From Allobaileyella intestinalis (lineage in GTDB: Bacteria > Bacillota > Clostridia > Peptostreptococcales > Anaerovoracaceae), in contig NZ_VUNB01000003.1 of the NCBI RefSeq assembly GCF_009695865.1, positions 270,354-334,353 of the forward strand: 64,000 nucleotides of DNA, written 5' to 3'. Shown here piece after piece: positions 41,258 to 51,041 of this stretch (position 1 is its first letter; every line of letters starts with the position of its first letter). A model generated the notes under the pieces. It was given only the letters and a program-made list of their open reading frames with translations, had not been told where the DNA came from and did no database searches. The position numbers and the translations under genes were made by a program.

Positions 41258-42685
41258 ATGCCAGCCATAAGAAATCACTGGTGGAAACATGTTGATTTCA
41301 TTCTGCTTGATACATTGTTAATAGGCCTGGTATACGTGGTATCCCTTTCTGAACGGTTCGGGATCGAGCAGCTGGAGCTTATTATCTACCAGGAGACAGG
41401 TCTGGTAATAGTAATCGCCTCTCTTCTCATACCTATGGTTTTGCCAATTCACAAGAATATACTCAGAAGGTCTATTTACGAGGAGACCACCGCAACTGCT
41501 ATTTACGTCACCCTGGTGGTCGCTTCCGTAGCCTTCTATCAGTATTTCCTGCAGATCGGGTCATTTTTCTCCAGAGGAGTATTTCTGATGACATGGGTGA
41601 TTCCAATTCCCGTGATCATTGTGGTCAACCGCCTGGGAAGGAATGTGGTAGTCAGATACGTGGAAGCCAGGGGGCAGGTAGCACAGCTGATTCTGGTGGT
41701 AGATGATAACAGGCTTAAGGAATCTATTGAGCATTTGAAAGGGGACCAGGAAAACAGGTTCCACATCAAAGCTGCCTTTGTGGAGAACTCTTCTGCCAGC
41801 AACGGGGAACTCAGGAAGATCATTGATGAGTATGATCCGAAAATCGAATTGATAAGATCCAAGGAGGAATTCAGCCAGTACCGTGTTACCCACGCAGTAG
41901 ATGAGGCGGCCATCAGCCTGACCGACGTCAACAGAATCAATGAGCTGACGGAGCAGCTTCTTGATTCAGGTTTGTCGATACACATAAACCTGAACCAGAC
42001 CTTTGGAGAACTGCCTAACCAGAAACTTGAAACCTTTGGAGGAAAGCTGGCTATTCTGGCTGGAATAAGGCCTCACACAGGTTTTCAGATGTTCATAAAG
42101 AGAGCAGTGGACATTCTGGCCGGAATTGTTGGCCTGATTATTACAGGCGTCTTTATCCTGATTTACGGTCCTATTATCAAGCATCAGTCGCCTGGGCCAA
42201 TATTCTACCAGCAGGAAAGAGTGGGACTGAACGGAAGAGTATTCAAGATCTACAAGTTCCGGTCCATGTATCCTGACGCCGATAAGCGCCTGGAGGAACT
42301 GAAGGAATCAAACAAGATGAACGGCCTGATGTTCAAGATGGACAATGATCCACGCATCATACCAATCGGCCATTTCATGCGGAAATATTCCATCGATGAA
42401 TTTCCCCAGTTCCTCAATGTACTGAAGGGAGACATGTCCGCCGTGGGAACCAGACCTCCTACAGTAGGGGAATGGAAAGAATACGACCCACATCACCGGG
42501 CCCGTCTCTCAATGAAGCCGGGCATCACCGGCTTGTGGCAGGTGTCGGGCCGTTCCAACATTACAGACTTTGAAGAAGTGGTAAGACTGGACGTAAAATA
42601 CATCCGCACCTGGTCGCTGATCAACGACTTCAAAATACTATGCAAAACAGTGAAGGTAGTGCTTAAAGGAGAAGGGGCTGAATAA
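41258..42685 (+). CDS. Undecaprenyl-phosphate sugar-1-phosphate transferase (initiating glycosyltransferase)
   Basis: 475 residues. Four N-terminal membrane helices and a CoA-binding-like part (about 140-250) precede the bacterial sugar transferase domain: KRAVDILAGIVGLIITGVF, KIYKFRSMYPDAD, RKYSIDEFPQFLNVLKGDMSAVGTRP and MKPGITGLWQVSGRS. It starts a repeat unit by putting a sugar-1-phosphate on undecaprenyl phosphate. The ATG at 41258 follows AGAAAGGAGGTACACG. The sugar (glucose, galactose or other) cannot be told. Behind it lies a gene-free AT-rich gap of about 207 bases. Confidence 0.9.
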   Translation: MPAIRNHWWKHVDFILLDTLLIGLVYVVSLSERFGIEQLELIIYQETGLVIVIASLLIPMVLPIHKNILRRSIYEETTATAIYVTLVVASVAFYQYFLQIGSFFSRGVFLMTWVIPIPVIIVVNRLGRNVVVRYVEARGQVAQLILVVDDNRLKESIEHLKGDQENRFHIKAAFVENSSASNGELRKIIDEYDPKIELIRSKEEFSQYRVTHAVDEAAISLTDVNRINELTEQLLDSGLSIHINLNQTFGELPNQKLETFGGKLAILAGIRPHTGFQMFIKRAVDILAGIVGLIITGVFILIYGPIIKHQSPGPIFYQQERVGLNGRVFKIYKFRSMYPDADKRLEELKESNKMNGLMFKMDNDPRIIPIGHFMRKYSIDEFPQFLNVLKGDMSAVGTRPPTVGEWKEYDPHHRARLSMKPGITGLWQVSGRSNITDFEEVVRLDVKYIRTWSLINDFKILCKTVKVVLKGEGAE

Positions 42686-42892
42686 TAGAAGGACCAGAGA
42701 GCAGGATGACTATGAAATTGTCAGGTATCTCTAGTCCTATTTCAATAATAAACAAAAATATCATGATTAAATTTAAGAAGTCCTTAATTGTTTCTTTCGA
42801 TAATTTCACAATGTTCTTGAGACTATTCGAGTAATTTTGAAGAAATAATGGCAAAAGGATACTAAAGGAACGAAAGGAAGAACTGAAATAAT

Positions 42893-43912
42893 ATGATTAT
42901 CACAAAGACACCATTTCGTATGTCATTTTTTGGTGGCGGTACGGACATGGAGAGTTTCTTCAGAGTCCATGAAGGTGCGGTCATATCTACAACATTCGAT
43001 AAATATTGCTATGTTAATGTAAGACATCTTCCTCCTTTTTTTGACTATAGTACAGAACTTTCGTATTCCAAAACAGAGCGGGTAGCATCTATTGATGCAA
43101 TTCAGCATCCCGCAATTCGTAATGCAATGAAAATGCTTGATATGCACAATATTCGTCTTACCTATGAGGCGGATCTTCCGGCTCGTTCCGGTCTTGGTAC
43201 TTCTTCATCTTTTGCTGTGGGAATGCTGAACGCTTTCTACGCACTTAAGGGTAAATACGCTGATAAGAAAAAACTGGCGGACGAAGCAATATATTTGGAA
43301 AGAATTCTCTGCGAGGAAGCCGGTGGATGGCAGGATCAGATTGCTGCCTCTTATGGCGGATTCAATCGGATTAACTTTCACAAAGATGGTACATATGATG
43401 TGCTTCCTATCATTATTTCTCCGGAGCGAAAGGCAAAGTTAGACCAGAACTTAATGATGTTTTTCACGGGATTTACCAGATTCTCTTCTAAAATACAGAA
43501 GACAAATGCTGCATCACCAGAGAAGAGGGAAGCGAAGGAAAAGCGACTGCTAGAGATGCTGGCACTCGTAGATGATGCAGAAAGTGTGCTGACTAATAAT
43601 GAAAGAGATTTGGATGATTTCGGACGCAATCTTGATCACACATGGAAACTGAAGAGACAGACTGGAAGTGCAGTATCTACTTCCAATATAGATGAAATTT
43701 ACAAAAGGGGAATTGAAGCCGGAGCGCTAGGCGGAAAACTTCTCGGAGCTGGTGGAGGCGGATTTTTCGTATTTTATGTACAACCTGAAAAAAGAGAAGC
43801 ACTGAAAGCAGCAATGCGTGATCTTCTTTATGTTCCGTTCCACTTTGAAGATGGGGGATCCAGAGTCCTCTATTACTCACCGGAAGATTACGAAGTAAAG
43901 GGAAAAGCATAA
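42893..43912 (+). CDS. hddA: GHMP kinase, D-glycero-D-manno-heptose-7-phosphate kinase type
   Basis: 339 residues. It starts with KTPFRMSFFGGGTD, the HddA-type N-terminus, and has the GHMP motif ARSGLGTSSSFAVG at about residues 97-110 and KLLGAGGGGFFVFY at the C-terminus. It would phosphorylate heptose-7-phosphate at C1. It is followed without gap by a nucleotidyltransferase/phosphatase fusion and gmhA, which together form a complete pathway set except an optional epimerase. The base composition falls sharply here compared with the genes before it. Confidence 0.85.
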   Translation: MIITKTPFRMSFFGGGTDMESFFRVHEGAVISTTFDKYCYVNVRHLPPFFDYSTELSYSKTERVASIDAIQHPAIRNAMKMLDMHNIRLTYEADLPARSGLGTSSSFAVGMLNAFYALKGKYADKKKLADEAIYLERILCEEAGGWQDQIAASYGGFNRINFHKDGTYDVLPIIISPERKAKLDQNLMMFFTGFTRFSSKIQKTNAASPEKREAKEKRLLEMLALVDDAESVLTNNERDLDDFGRNLDHTWKLKRQTGSAVSTSNIDEIYKRGIEAGALGGKLLGAGGGGFFVFYVQPEKREALKAAMRDLLYVPFHFEDGGSRVLYYSPEDYEVKGKA

Positions 43913-45211
43913 ATGAAAGTTGTGATTATGGCCGGTGGAAGAGGAACACGAATCGCTGAACTCTTTCCGGATATACCAAAACCTTTAATACCAATCGATG
44001 GTGTACCTGTTCTGGAGAGGGAGATTTGCTCTCTTCGGGAACAGGGCTTTGTTAATTATATTTTTACCGTCAGTCACATGGCGGATCAGATCATCGACTA
44101 CTTCGGAGACGGAGAAAAGCTCGGTGTCCACATCGAATATTTCGTGGAGAACGAACCTCTAGGTAATGCCGGAGCTCTTTTCAAGATGCGCGACAAGCTT
44201 GATGGAGACTTCCTGCTCTTAAACGCTGACTCTGTATTTGACGTTGATTTTAATCGGTTTGTGGAATACCACAAGCAGAAAGGTGGACTTGTAACTCTAT
44301 TCACTCATCCGAATTCTCATCCATATGACAGCGGGCTTATCATCGCGAATAAGGATGGAAGCGTTCATCAGTGGCTTACTAAGGAAGACGTAAGACCACA
44401 GTGGTATCAGAACCGCGTCAATGCCGGACTTCATGTAATCAACGCAAAAGTACTCGATATGGTAGATATTGATGTGGATACGATCGGCAAAGAAGTAAAC
44501 GGTAAGAAAGTCAAAGTCGATCTGGACCGTCAGGTCTTAAAACCGCTGTGTGGGACAGGCAAGATGTTCTGTTACGACAGCCCGGAATATGTAAAAGATA
44601 TGGGGACACCGGAACGGTTCAAAGGAGTCTGTGCCGACTTTGCACATGGGACTGTATCCTCCAAGAACTTGAAGAATAAGCAGAAGGCAATCTTTCTGGA
44701 TCGTGATGGAACGATCAACAAGTACGTTGGTTTTCTTAGAGATATTAATGATTTTGAGTTGTTGCCCGGTGTGACAGAGGCAATCAGGAAAATTAATGCC
44801 TCCGGTTATCTTGCTATCGTTGTGACCAACCAGCCTGTGATCGCAAGAGGAGAGGTTACTTTTTATCAGCTACAGGAGATCCACAACAAGATGGAAACGC
44901 TTCTGGGGCAAGAAGGCGCATACCTTGATGCCATCTACTTCTGCCCGCATCATCCGGATAAGGGATTCGAAGGAGAAGTTCCGGAGCTGAAGATCGACTG
45001 CGACTGCAGAAAACCAAAGCCGGGAATGCTTCTTAAGGCAGCGGAAGGCTTCAACATTGATCTTAGCCAGTCATGGATGGTCGGTGACGGAAAGAACGAC
45101 ATCAAGGCTGGAAAAAATGCCGGATGCCATACCGCACTGATCGGCACGGAGGACTTCGGTCAGGAGAAGACGGTAGACAGCTTATTAGATTTTGTGAGGA
45201 ACATATTTTGA
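43913..45211 (+). CDS. Fused heptose-1-phosphate nucleotidyltransferase and HAD phosphatase (HddC-GmhB type)
   Basis: 432 residues. Residues 1-about 235 are a sugar nucleotidyltransferase (MAGGRGTRIAELFPDIPKPLIP). Residues about 262-432 are a HAD-IIIA phosphatase like GmhB: FLDRDGTINK, VVTNQPVIARG, the zinc loop CPHHPDKGF with CDCRKPKPGM, and MVGDGKNDIKAG. The fusion would convert heptose-1,7-bisphosphate to heptose-1-phosphate and then to the nucleotide sugar, GDP-heptose by analogy with HddC. The stop overlaps the gmhA start. The two functions are separate proteins in most species. Confidence 0.85.
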   Translation: MKVVIMAGGRGTRIAELFPDIPKPLIPIDGVPVLEREICSLREQGFVNYIFTVSHMADQIIDYFGDGEKLGVHIEYFVENEPLGNAGALFKMRDKLDGDFLLLNADSVFDVDFNRFVEYHKQKGGLVTLFTHPNSHPYDSGLIIANKDGSVHQWLTKEDVRPQWYQNRVNAGLHVINAKVLDMVDIDVDTIGKEVNGKKVKVDLDRQVLKPLCGTGKMFCYDSPEYVKDMGTPERFKGVCADFAHGTVSSKNLKNKQKAIFLDRDGTINKYVGFLRDINDFELLPGVTEAIRKINASGYLAIVVTNQPVIARGEVTFYQLQEIHNKMETLLGQEGAYLDAIYFCPHHPDKGFEGEVPELKIDCDCRKPKPGMLLKAAEGFNIDLSQSWMVGDGKNDIKAGKNAGCHTALIGTEDFGQEKTVDSLLDFVRNIF

Positions 45212-45840
45212 ATAAACAAATAAAAGTATTAATTGAACGATATCCCGAACTAAGCGTTTGCACAGAAGATATCGAGACGGCTTTTGAATACATGAAAAAC
45301 AGCTATGAAGCTGGTGGTAAGCTTCTTGTTGCTGGAAATGGCGGATCCGCTGCAGATTCTGAGCATATCGTCGGTGAGCTGATGAAGGGATTCAAGAGAG
45401 CAAGAAAGCTTACATCAGCACAGCAGGAGAGTCTAAAGTCAGTGAATGAAGAGCTTGGCTCTGTTCTTGCAGAGAATCTTCAGGGCGCACTTCCTGCCAT
45501 TGCTCTTGACGGTCATCCTGCACTGACCACAGCCTATATGAATGACTGCGAGCCACTTCTCTGCTTTGCCCAGCAGGTGAACGGTTATGGAAAGAAAGAG
45601 GATGTCTTCCTTGGAATTTCCACATCCGGCAACAGTAAGAATGTTCTATATGCGGCCACAGTTGCTAAGGCAAAGGGAATGAAGGTTGTAGGGCTTACCG
45701 GTCAGAAAGACAGCAAGTTAATGGATCTTGCTGATGTGACGATCCAGGTTCCACAGACAGAGACATACATGATTCAGGAGCTTCACCTTCCTGTGTATCA
45801 CTGTCTGTGCCTGATGCTGGAAGACGAATTTTTTGATTAA
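45208..45840 (+). CDS. gmhA: Sedoheptulose-7-phosphate isomerase
   Basis: 210 residues. The SIS fold with GNGGSAADSEHIVGELMKGFK, FLGISTSGNSKNVLYA and ELHLPVYHCLCLMLED matches GmhA, including the His/Glu/Asp metal and catalytic residues. It makes heptose-7-phosphate, the substrate of HddA. I place the start at a TTG (45208) that overlaps the preceding stop (TTGA) and has GTGAGGAACATATT in front; no nearer ATG gives a full N-terminus. Confidence 0.9.
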   Translation: MNKQIKVLIERYPELSVCTEDIETAFEYMKNSYEAGGKLLVAGNGGSAADSEHIVGELMKGFKRARKLTSAQQESLKSVNEELGSVLAENLQGALPAIALDGHPALTTAYMNDCEPLLCFAQQVNGYGKKEDVFLGISTSGNSKNVLYAATVAKAKGMKVVGLTGQKDSKLMDLADVTIQVPQTETYMIQELHLPVYHCLCLMLEDEFFD

Positions 45841-45868
45841 ACAAATGTACTTAAGGCGGGGGAGCAAA

Positions 45869-47143
45869 ATGCAGAACGAAACCAATAAGAAAAAAACAAT
45901 ATTGTTCGTTATGCCCAGATTGCCTTTTCCAGCAACTTCTGGCAGAAAGACATCTCTTTATCACTATTGCAGGATTCTTTCTAAGGATCTTGGATATCGA
46001 TTGGTTGTTACTGCATTCCTGGAAGGCGGGGATGACCCAAGGGAAAAACCGGATTTTATCGACAGACTTGTTGTACTGCCGTCATCTTCTAGCAAGTCAA
46101 AGGTTTCCAATATTATACAACATTCCTTCATTAAGAAAGACTGGCCGATGCAGGTGGCACTTTACTGGAATCCGAAGGCGAAGGAAATAGTGAATTGTGT
46201 ATTCCAAGAAGAAAAACCATTTGCTGTAATCGGAGACATGGTTCGTTCCACAGAATATATAAAGGACTTACCGACTTATCGTATTGCGGATCTTGATGAC
46301 AGGATCTCTCTGAGATACCAGAGACAACTGGATACTGATATTGATGGCATCAATCCTTATGGCGCCTATATTAATGCGGTACCATCCGTCATGAGAAAAC
46401 CGCTTCTTAATACATCAGTTAAAACCAAAGTAGTAAAAAATGAAATTAATCTGCTCCACAAATATGAACTCAAAATGGGGCAAGTATGCGATAAAACTAT
46501 TTTCGTAGCGACAAAGGAAGCAAAACAGTTCAATAAAGAACTGAAAAAAGAAAAAGCTACAGCTGTTCCGATTGGAGTTGATGTGGATTTCTTTCAGCCT
46601 AGGCACGTGAAAGTCAAGAAAAATGTGATTGGATTTCTTGGAGCTATGAGTGTGGCTCACAATGAGTTTGCTGCCAGACACTTTATTCATGACATTTTAC
46701 CGCTAGTGCTAAAAAGAGTACCGGATGCCAAGTTCATGGTAATTGGTGGAGGAGCAAATGAACAGCTCAGATCGCTTGCATCAGAACATGTTGTATTTAC
46801 GGGACGAGTTCCGGATGTGCGAGACTATCTGGAGAGGTGTAAGGTTTTTGTTTGCCCGATGACCTTTGGCAGTGGTATTAAGACGAAGAATTTGGAAGCA
46901 ATGTCTATGGGTCTTCCGATTGTAACTACCAGCATCGGAGCAGAAAACATTGACCTAGCCAATTCTAAAGAATGGTTTGTCACAGATAAAGATGTGGAGT
47001 TTGCTGATCGTGTAGCAGATATTCTGCATAATGACCATCTTAGAGAAGAGATGGGTTGTAGAGCATCAGCTTACATACGAGAGAACTGGACATGGAAGAC
47101 TGCTGAAACAAAGTTCAGCGAAATATTAGGCGAGACAATATAA
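45869..47143 (+). CDS. Glycosyltransferase family 4 (first of four)
   Basis: 424 residues. The N-terminal domain starts TILFVMPRLPFPATSGRKTSLYHYC, and the C-terminal GT-B domain has GFLGAMSVAHNEFAARHFI and PMTFGSGIKTKNLEAMSMGLPIVTTSIGAE, the nucleotide-sugar binding E-x7-E type motif. It should add a sugar to the lipid-linked repeat unit in the cytoplasm. The ATG at 45869 follows GGGGGAGCAAA. The next glycosyltransferase starts on its stop codon (TAATG). Confidence 0.87.
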   Translation: MQNETNKKKTILFVMPRLPFPATSGRKTSLYHYCRILSKDLGYRLVVTAFLEGGDDPREKPDFIDRLVVLPSSSSKSKVSNIIQHSFIKKDWPMQVALYWNPKAKEIVNCVFQEEKPFAVIGDMVRSTEYIKDLPTYRIADLDDRISLRYQRQLDTDIDGINPYGAYINAVPSVMRKPLLNTSVKTKVVKNEINLLHKYELKMGQVCDKTIFVATKEAKQFNKELKKEKATAVPIGVDVDFFQPRHVKVKKNVIGFLGAMSVAHNEFAARHFIHDILPLVLKRVPDAKFMVIGGGANEQLRSLASEHVVFTGRVPDVRDYLERCKVFVCPMTFGSGIKTKNLEAMSMGLPIVTTSIGAENIDLANSKEWFVTDKDVEFADRVADILHNDHLREEMGCRASAYIRENWTWKTAETKFSEILGETI

Positions 47144-48327
47144 TGAACATTTTATGGATAACGCTGGAGTCAATTCTACCTGCTAATTCAGGTGGCCGGC
47201 TTGGTGTCTTTAAGCGGTTAGAACAAGTTGCAAGAACAGAGAATATCTTTTTGTTTTATCCGTATGACTCAGTATCTGAAGAACAGGAAATAGAAGAGCT
47301 GAAAAAATACTGTAAAGAAGTCCATGCATATAGACGTGGTGATAATAATAAATCAGCATTAAAAGAGATTGCTAAATACCCATTTACTGTTAGCTCACGC
47401 CATATTCGTGCTATGCAGCAGGACATCCAGAAGTGCCTTGATACAAAAAATATTGATGTGATAAATGTAGATTTTCCACATATGTGCGTTGATCTTCTTG
47501 GTATTAAGACTTCTGCTCCTATTGTTTTGAATGAACACAATATCGAGTGGAAAGTATATCGGATGATCTCATCCAGCCAGAAACATCCTCTTAAGAAACT
47601 TATGTATTGGATCGATTCTTATCGACTGAAGAAATATGAAAAGTGTATCTTTTCACAACTTCCAATTAAAATAGTGACCTTTGTGTCCGATAAAGATATG
47701 GATTATATGGCTAAGAAAGGGCCAATTACAAAAGAGAAGCCAGTTCTCATTCCTGTTGGCGCAGACCATATGACAGAGTTACCAGAAAAGAAGCACGACG
47801 GACATAATATTATGTTCGTAGGTAAAATGTCTTACGGACCGAACATAGAAGCCGCCGAGTGGTTTGCCAATGCAGTCTTTCCTAAGATTTTAGAAAAAGT
47901 TCCTGATGCTAAGTTTTATATCGTTGGGAAAGATCCTGATGAAGCAGTTAAAGGATTAGAGCGTGAAAATATTGTTGTTACTGGTATGGTTGATTCTGTT
48001 GAACCATATTATGCTTCATCTGATCTTGTTGTATTACCACTAAAAAACGGTGGGGGAGTTAAAGTTAAATTATTAGAGGCTGTAAGTTATAAGAAATACA
48101 TTGTTTCCACGTCTGTGGGAGTAGAGGGAACTCTATATGCTGATGGAAAAACAATTCCAGTAAGCAATAAAGATAATGAGTTTGCGGAAATGTGTTTATC
48201 GGCGCTGTTCAGAAATGAGGAAGCTTATCAGCGAATGAATAGCGCTTATGATATTTTCATTGAAAATTACACTTGGGAGAGCATTGGAAGAAAATATGTT
48301 CAAACTCTGACTCATATATGTGAATAA
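47143..48327 (+). CDS. Glycosyltransferase family 4 (second)
   Basis: 394 residues. GT-B fold: MNILWITLESILPANSGGRLGVFKRL at the start, NEHNIEWKVYR in the middle, and FVGKMSYGPNIEAAEWF with VLPLKNGGGVKVKLLEAVSYKKYIVST in the C-terminal domain. It is similar in layout to the preceding gene, probably a diverged paralog. Start and previous stop share one base, suggesting coupled translation. Donor sugar unknown. Confidence 0.87.
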   Translation: MNILWITLESILPANSGGRLGVFKRLEQVARTENIFLFYPYDSVSEEQEIEELKKYCKEVHAYRRGDNNKSALKEIAKYPFTVSSRHIRAMQQDIQKCLDTKNIDVINVDFPHMCVDLLGIKTSAPIVLNEHNIEWKVYRMISSSQKHPLKKLMYWIDSYRLKKYEKCIFSQLPIKIVTFVSDKDMDYMAKKGPITKEKPVLIPVGADHMTELPEKKHDGHNIMFVGKMSYGPNIEAAEWFANAVFPKILEKVPDAKFYIVGKDPDEAVKGLERENIVVTGMVDSVEPYYASSDLVVLPLKNGGGVKVKLLEAVSYKKYIVSTSVGVEGTLYADGKTIPVSNKDNEFAEMCLSALFRNEEAYQRMNSAYDIFIENYTWESIGRKYVQTLTHICE

Positions 48328-48348
48328 TAATGACCGAGAGGGAATTAC

Positions 48349-48902
48349 ATGTTTCATTATTTTGAAAATATACACAGGGATTGGTACTTAAATAAATTCT
48401 GTGCATCATCATTGTATCCCAATAAACTTAGACCTTTTTTTTTTATCGACTTGGTCATGTTGATGTTGGAAAGAACGTGAGCTTTTGCCCTCATGTTGTC
48501 TGTGGTGGGGGTACAAACATTCATATTGGTGATAATACATTTATCAATTATAATGTCTGGATCGAGGACAATGTAACTATTGGTAAAAATTGTAATATTG
48601 CTTATAAGGTTACGTTTTGTACATCTAATCATAATATCGGTGACAGTAGTCGTAGAGCTGGAAAGAGTACTACGGAAAGAATACAAGTTGGTGATGGGAC
48701 TTGGATAGGAGCCGGTTCCATTATTCTACCAGGAGTAACAATAGGAAGCGGATGTATTATAGCTGCTGGATCTGTTGTTACTAAAGATTGTGAAAACAAT
48801 AAGTTATATGCTGGTAATCCAGCTAAGATGATCAAAGATCTTGAAATAATTGAAGATAAAGCCTTGATAAAAAGAAAGAAAAGTCACTGCGCATATGTAT
48901 AA
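48349..48902 (+). pseudogene. Hexapeptide-repeat acyltransferase, frameshifted in a run of 10 T
   Basis: Two frames make one protein. From the ATG at 48349 (RBS GAGAGGGAATTAC) the frame gives MFHYFENIHRDWYLNKFCAS and reaches T10 at 48435-48444, after which it stops at a TGA near 48479. In the next frame the protein continues YRLGHVDVGKNVSFCPHVV and then the left-handed helix repeats (IHIGDNTFINYNVWIEDNVTIGKNC, IGAGSIILPGVTIGSGCIIAAGSVV), an O-acetyltransferase of the WbbJ/Maa type. With 11 T the gene would be intact at 184 residues. This may be phase variation, decay or a base-count error. Confidence 0.75.
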
Positions 48903-50142
48903 GATAAACCCAAATAAGTTAATTAATAACCTGGTAAAAATACTGCTGATAAGTACTTTCTTTGATGCGTATTGCCTTTTTTATATTTCGTCATATCCTG
49001 TAACTCTTTTTACTATAATCGCAATAATGTTGGTTATAACATCCATTGTAAGTAATGCTTTAAAGCACCAATGGAATCTGAACTTGCAGGAATGCTGGGC
49101 TATAATTTTTCTTATATACACCTGTGTTAATTGTATAATATTTTCTTTTTCTAATTTCAATGCTTTATTGCAGGCTATTTTCTTCGTTGTTGTTTTTGTA
49201 TCATCTAAAAGATATATAAAACTAGAGGAATTTGATGATTGTATATCAGTTTTTCAAATAGGTATGAATACATTATCTGTTTATGGTATTTATCAGTTCT
49301 TTGGGAGACTGAGGGGACTGCCATTTACTGATTTAACTATAGTTAATCATATGGTTAATGGTTATAACTGGAGTAATACAACACCGTTCCTTAACACGAC
49401 TGTCTACAGATCTAATGCAATCTTTCGTGAGCCTTCATTCTTTGCACAATTTTTAGCTATAAATATATTATTTTATATTGTGGCTCTTTTCAATGGACGA
49501 AGAGAACGTCGTTCTATATTTTTTATTGCTCTAAATGGAATAGCGTTACTAATGACCCTCTCTGGAACAGGATTTATCATATTTAGTGTAGGACTTCTTA
49601 TTTATATCTTCTTTAAATTTGGAGATAGAAAATTTTTAAGACATTCAATTGGCTACTTTATAGGATTATTAGTAGTTGCACTTATTGTCATTAGATTCAC
49701 CCAAGTTGGCAATTATTTAACAGCACGAATAACTGAACTTTTTGTTTATGATAAAGATGCAGCCGCTGGATTTGTACGATTTAGGGCGTGGACGTCTCTG
49801 CTGCAAGGAGATTGGGGTCATCATAGACTTATAGGAATTGGTATAGGCGCTTCTAAGGTACTTGTTGAAAAATGGTCATCTGTTTATTATGCTTTGACAT
49901 TAAATGGTTTTGCCAAGATATTGATTGAGCTTGGAATTATAGGCATTGTTCTTTGGATGTTATTTATAATATCTTTCTTTTGGTGCCAAGTTAAAAAACA
50001 TTCTGATTATGCTTTGATGATTGTATGCATATTAGTTCCATACATGATATGCCATGATACGTTTTCATCGAATGTTTATTGGATTTTTTTAATTCTGCTA
50101 AATTGTTATATATTCACTTGCAAAGAAGAAACGGATGATTAA
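48895..50142 (+). CDS. Polysaccharide polymerase, Wzy/O-antigen ligase-like
   Basis: 415 residues with about 10-12 hydrophobic segments. The large loop with STTVYRSNAIFREPSFFAQFLAIN-type sequence (here NTTVYRSNAIFREPSFFAQF) and the end segment RFRAWTSLLQGDWGHHRLIGIGIGA are characteristic of Wzy-like polymerases. It would join lipid-linked repeat units outside the membrane. It overlaps the acyltransferase end by eight bases and is strongly AT-rich. The stop is directly followed by the next ATG. Confidence 0.8.
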   Translation: MYKINPNKLINNLVKILLISTFFDAYCLFYISSYPVTLFTIIAIMLVITSIVSNALKHQWNLNLQECWAIIFLIYTCVNCIIFSFSNFNALLQAIFFVVVFVSSKRYIKLEEFDDCISVFQIGMNTLSVYGIYQFFGRLRGLPFTDLTIVNHMVNGYNWSNTTPFLNTTVYRSNAIFREPSFFAQFLAINILFYIVALFNGRRERRSIFFIALNGIALLMTLSGTGFIIFSVGLLIYIFFKFGDRKFLRHSIGYFIGLLVVALIVIRFTQVGNYLTARITELFVYDKDAAAGFVRFRAWTSLLQGDWGHHRLIGIGIGASKVLVEKWSSVYYALTLNGFAKILIELGIIGIVLWMLFIISFFWCQVKKHSDYALMIVCILVPYMICHDTFSSNVYWIFLILLNCYIFTCKEETDD

Positions 50143-51027
50143 ATGGGGAAAGTGAAATTAGCTGTTATTCTTGTCGATTACAATGGTTTAGAAGATACAA
50201 TAGAGTGTATCGAGAGTATAGAAAAGTCCACTGTGCAATCACAGATTGTGGTTGTTGACAATGCATCAGAAGAGAATGAGGCAGAGACAATTTCGCACAA
50301 GTTCCCGGATGTCAAAACAATTCGTAGCAAAATGAATGGTGGCTTTTCTGCAGGAAATAATTTAGGTATTCGATGGGCATTAGAGCAGGGATATGAGTAT
50401 ATTGCTCTCTTAAATAATGATACCGTAATCGCACCTAATATGTTTGAACTTCTCTGTCAGTATGCATCTGACACATCTGTATCAGCACCAAAAATGCTGT
50501 ATTATTCAAATCCGGAAACCATCTGGTACGGTGGTGGCAAGATTAATCGAAAGACAGGAAATGCTGAACATTATTATATGAATCAGGTAGATCCCGGAGA
50601 TAAGACAGTTCGGAAATGCGACTTTGCGACAGGATGCTGCATTATGATTCCAGCTTCAGTTTTCCGTAAGGTAGGGTTACTAGATGAGCGGTTTTTTATG
50701 TATTGTGAGGATTCTGAGTTTTGTTTGCGACTCAAGGAAAATGGCATTGGTATTAATTATGTGCCGACAGCTAAACTTTGGCATAAGGTCAGCCAGTCTA
50801 CAGGCGGTGATGAGTCAGCATTCTCAATCTATTATATGACAAGGAATCGGATATTGTATATTAAAGATCATGAAAAAGAATTTGGGCCAACAGCGCTTGC
50901 TTATACTGTAGTTACTCGAATTATCCGAATGATTCAGATGATTGTTAAAGGAAAGACTGAGTGGAGAGCCTTCCAGAAAGGAATCCATGATGGATTAGTA
51001 GGAGTCTCAGGTAAAACTGCGCTTTAA
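50143..51027 (+). CDS. Glycosyltransferase family 2
   Basis: 294 residues. GT-A fold: KLAVILVDYNGLEDTIECIESI, then VVDNASEENEAE, SAGNNLGIRWALEQGYEYIALLNNDTVI with the DxD-like NND, and DERFFMYCEDSEFCLRLKENG, the ED motif of rhamnosyltransferase-like enzymes. With the dTDP-rhamnose genes at 60-63.6 kb, a rhamnosyltransferase is a reasonable guess. It starts directly after the polymerase stop. Confidence 0.87.
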   Translation: MGKVKLAVILVDYNGLEDTIECIESIEKSTVQSQIVVVDNASEENEAETISHKFPDVKTIRSKMNGGFSAGNNLGIRWALEQGYEYIALLNNDTVIAPNMFELLCQYASDTSVSAPKMLYYSNPETIWYGGGKINRKTGNAEHYYMNQVDPGDKTVRKCDFATGCCIMIPASVFRKVGLLDERFFMYCEDSEFCLRLKENGIGINYVPTAKLWHKVSQSTGGDESAFSIYYMTRNRILYIKDHEKEFGPTALAYTVVTRIIRMIQMIVKGKTEWRAFQKGIHDGLVGVSGKTAL

Positions 51028-51041
51028 TAGGGGAGATTTTG

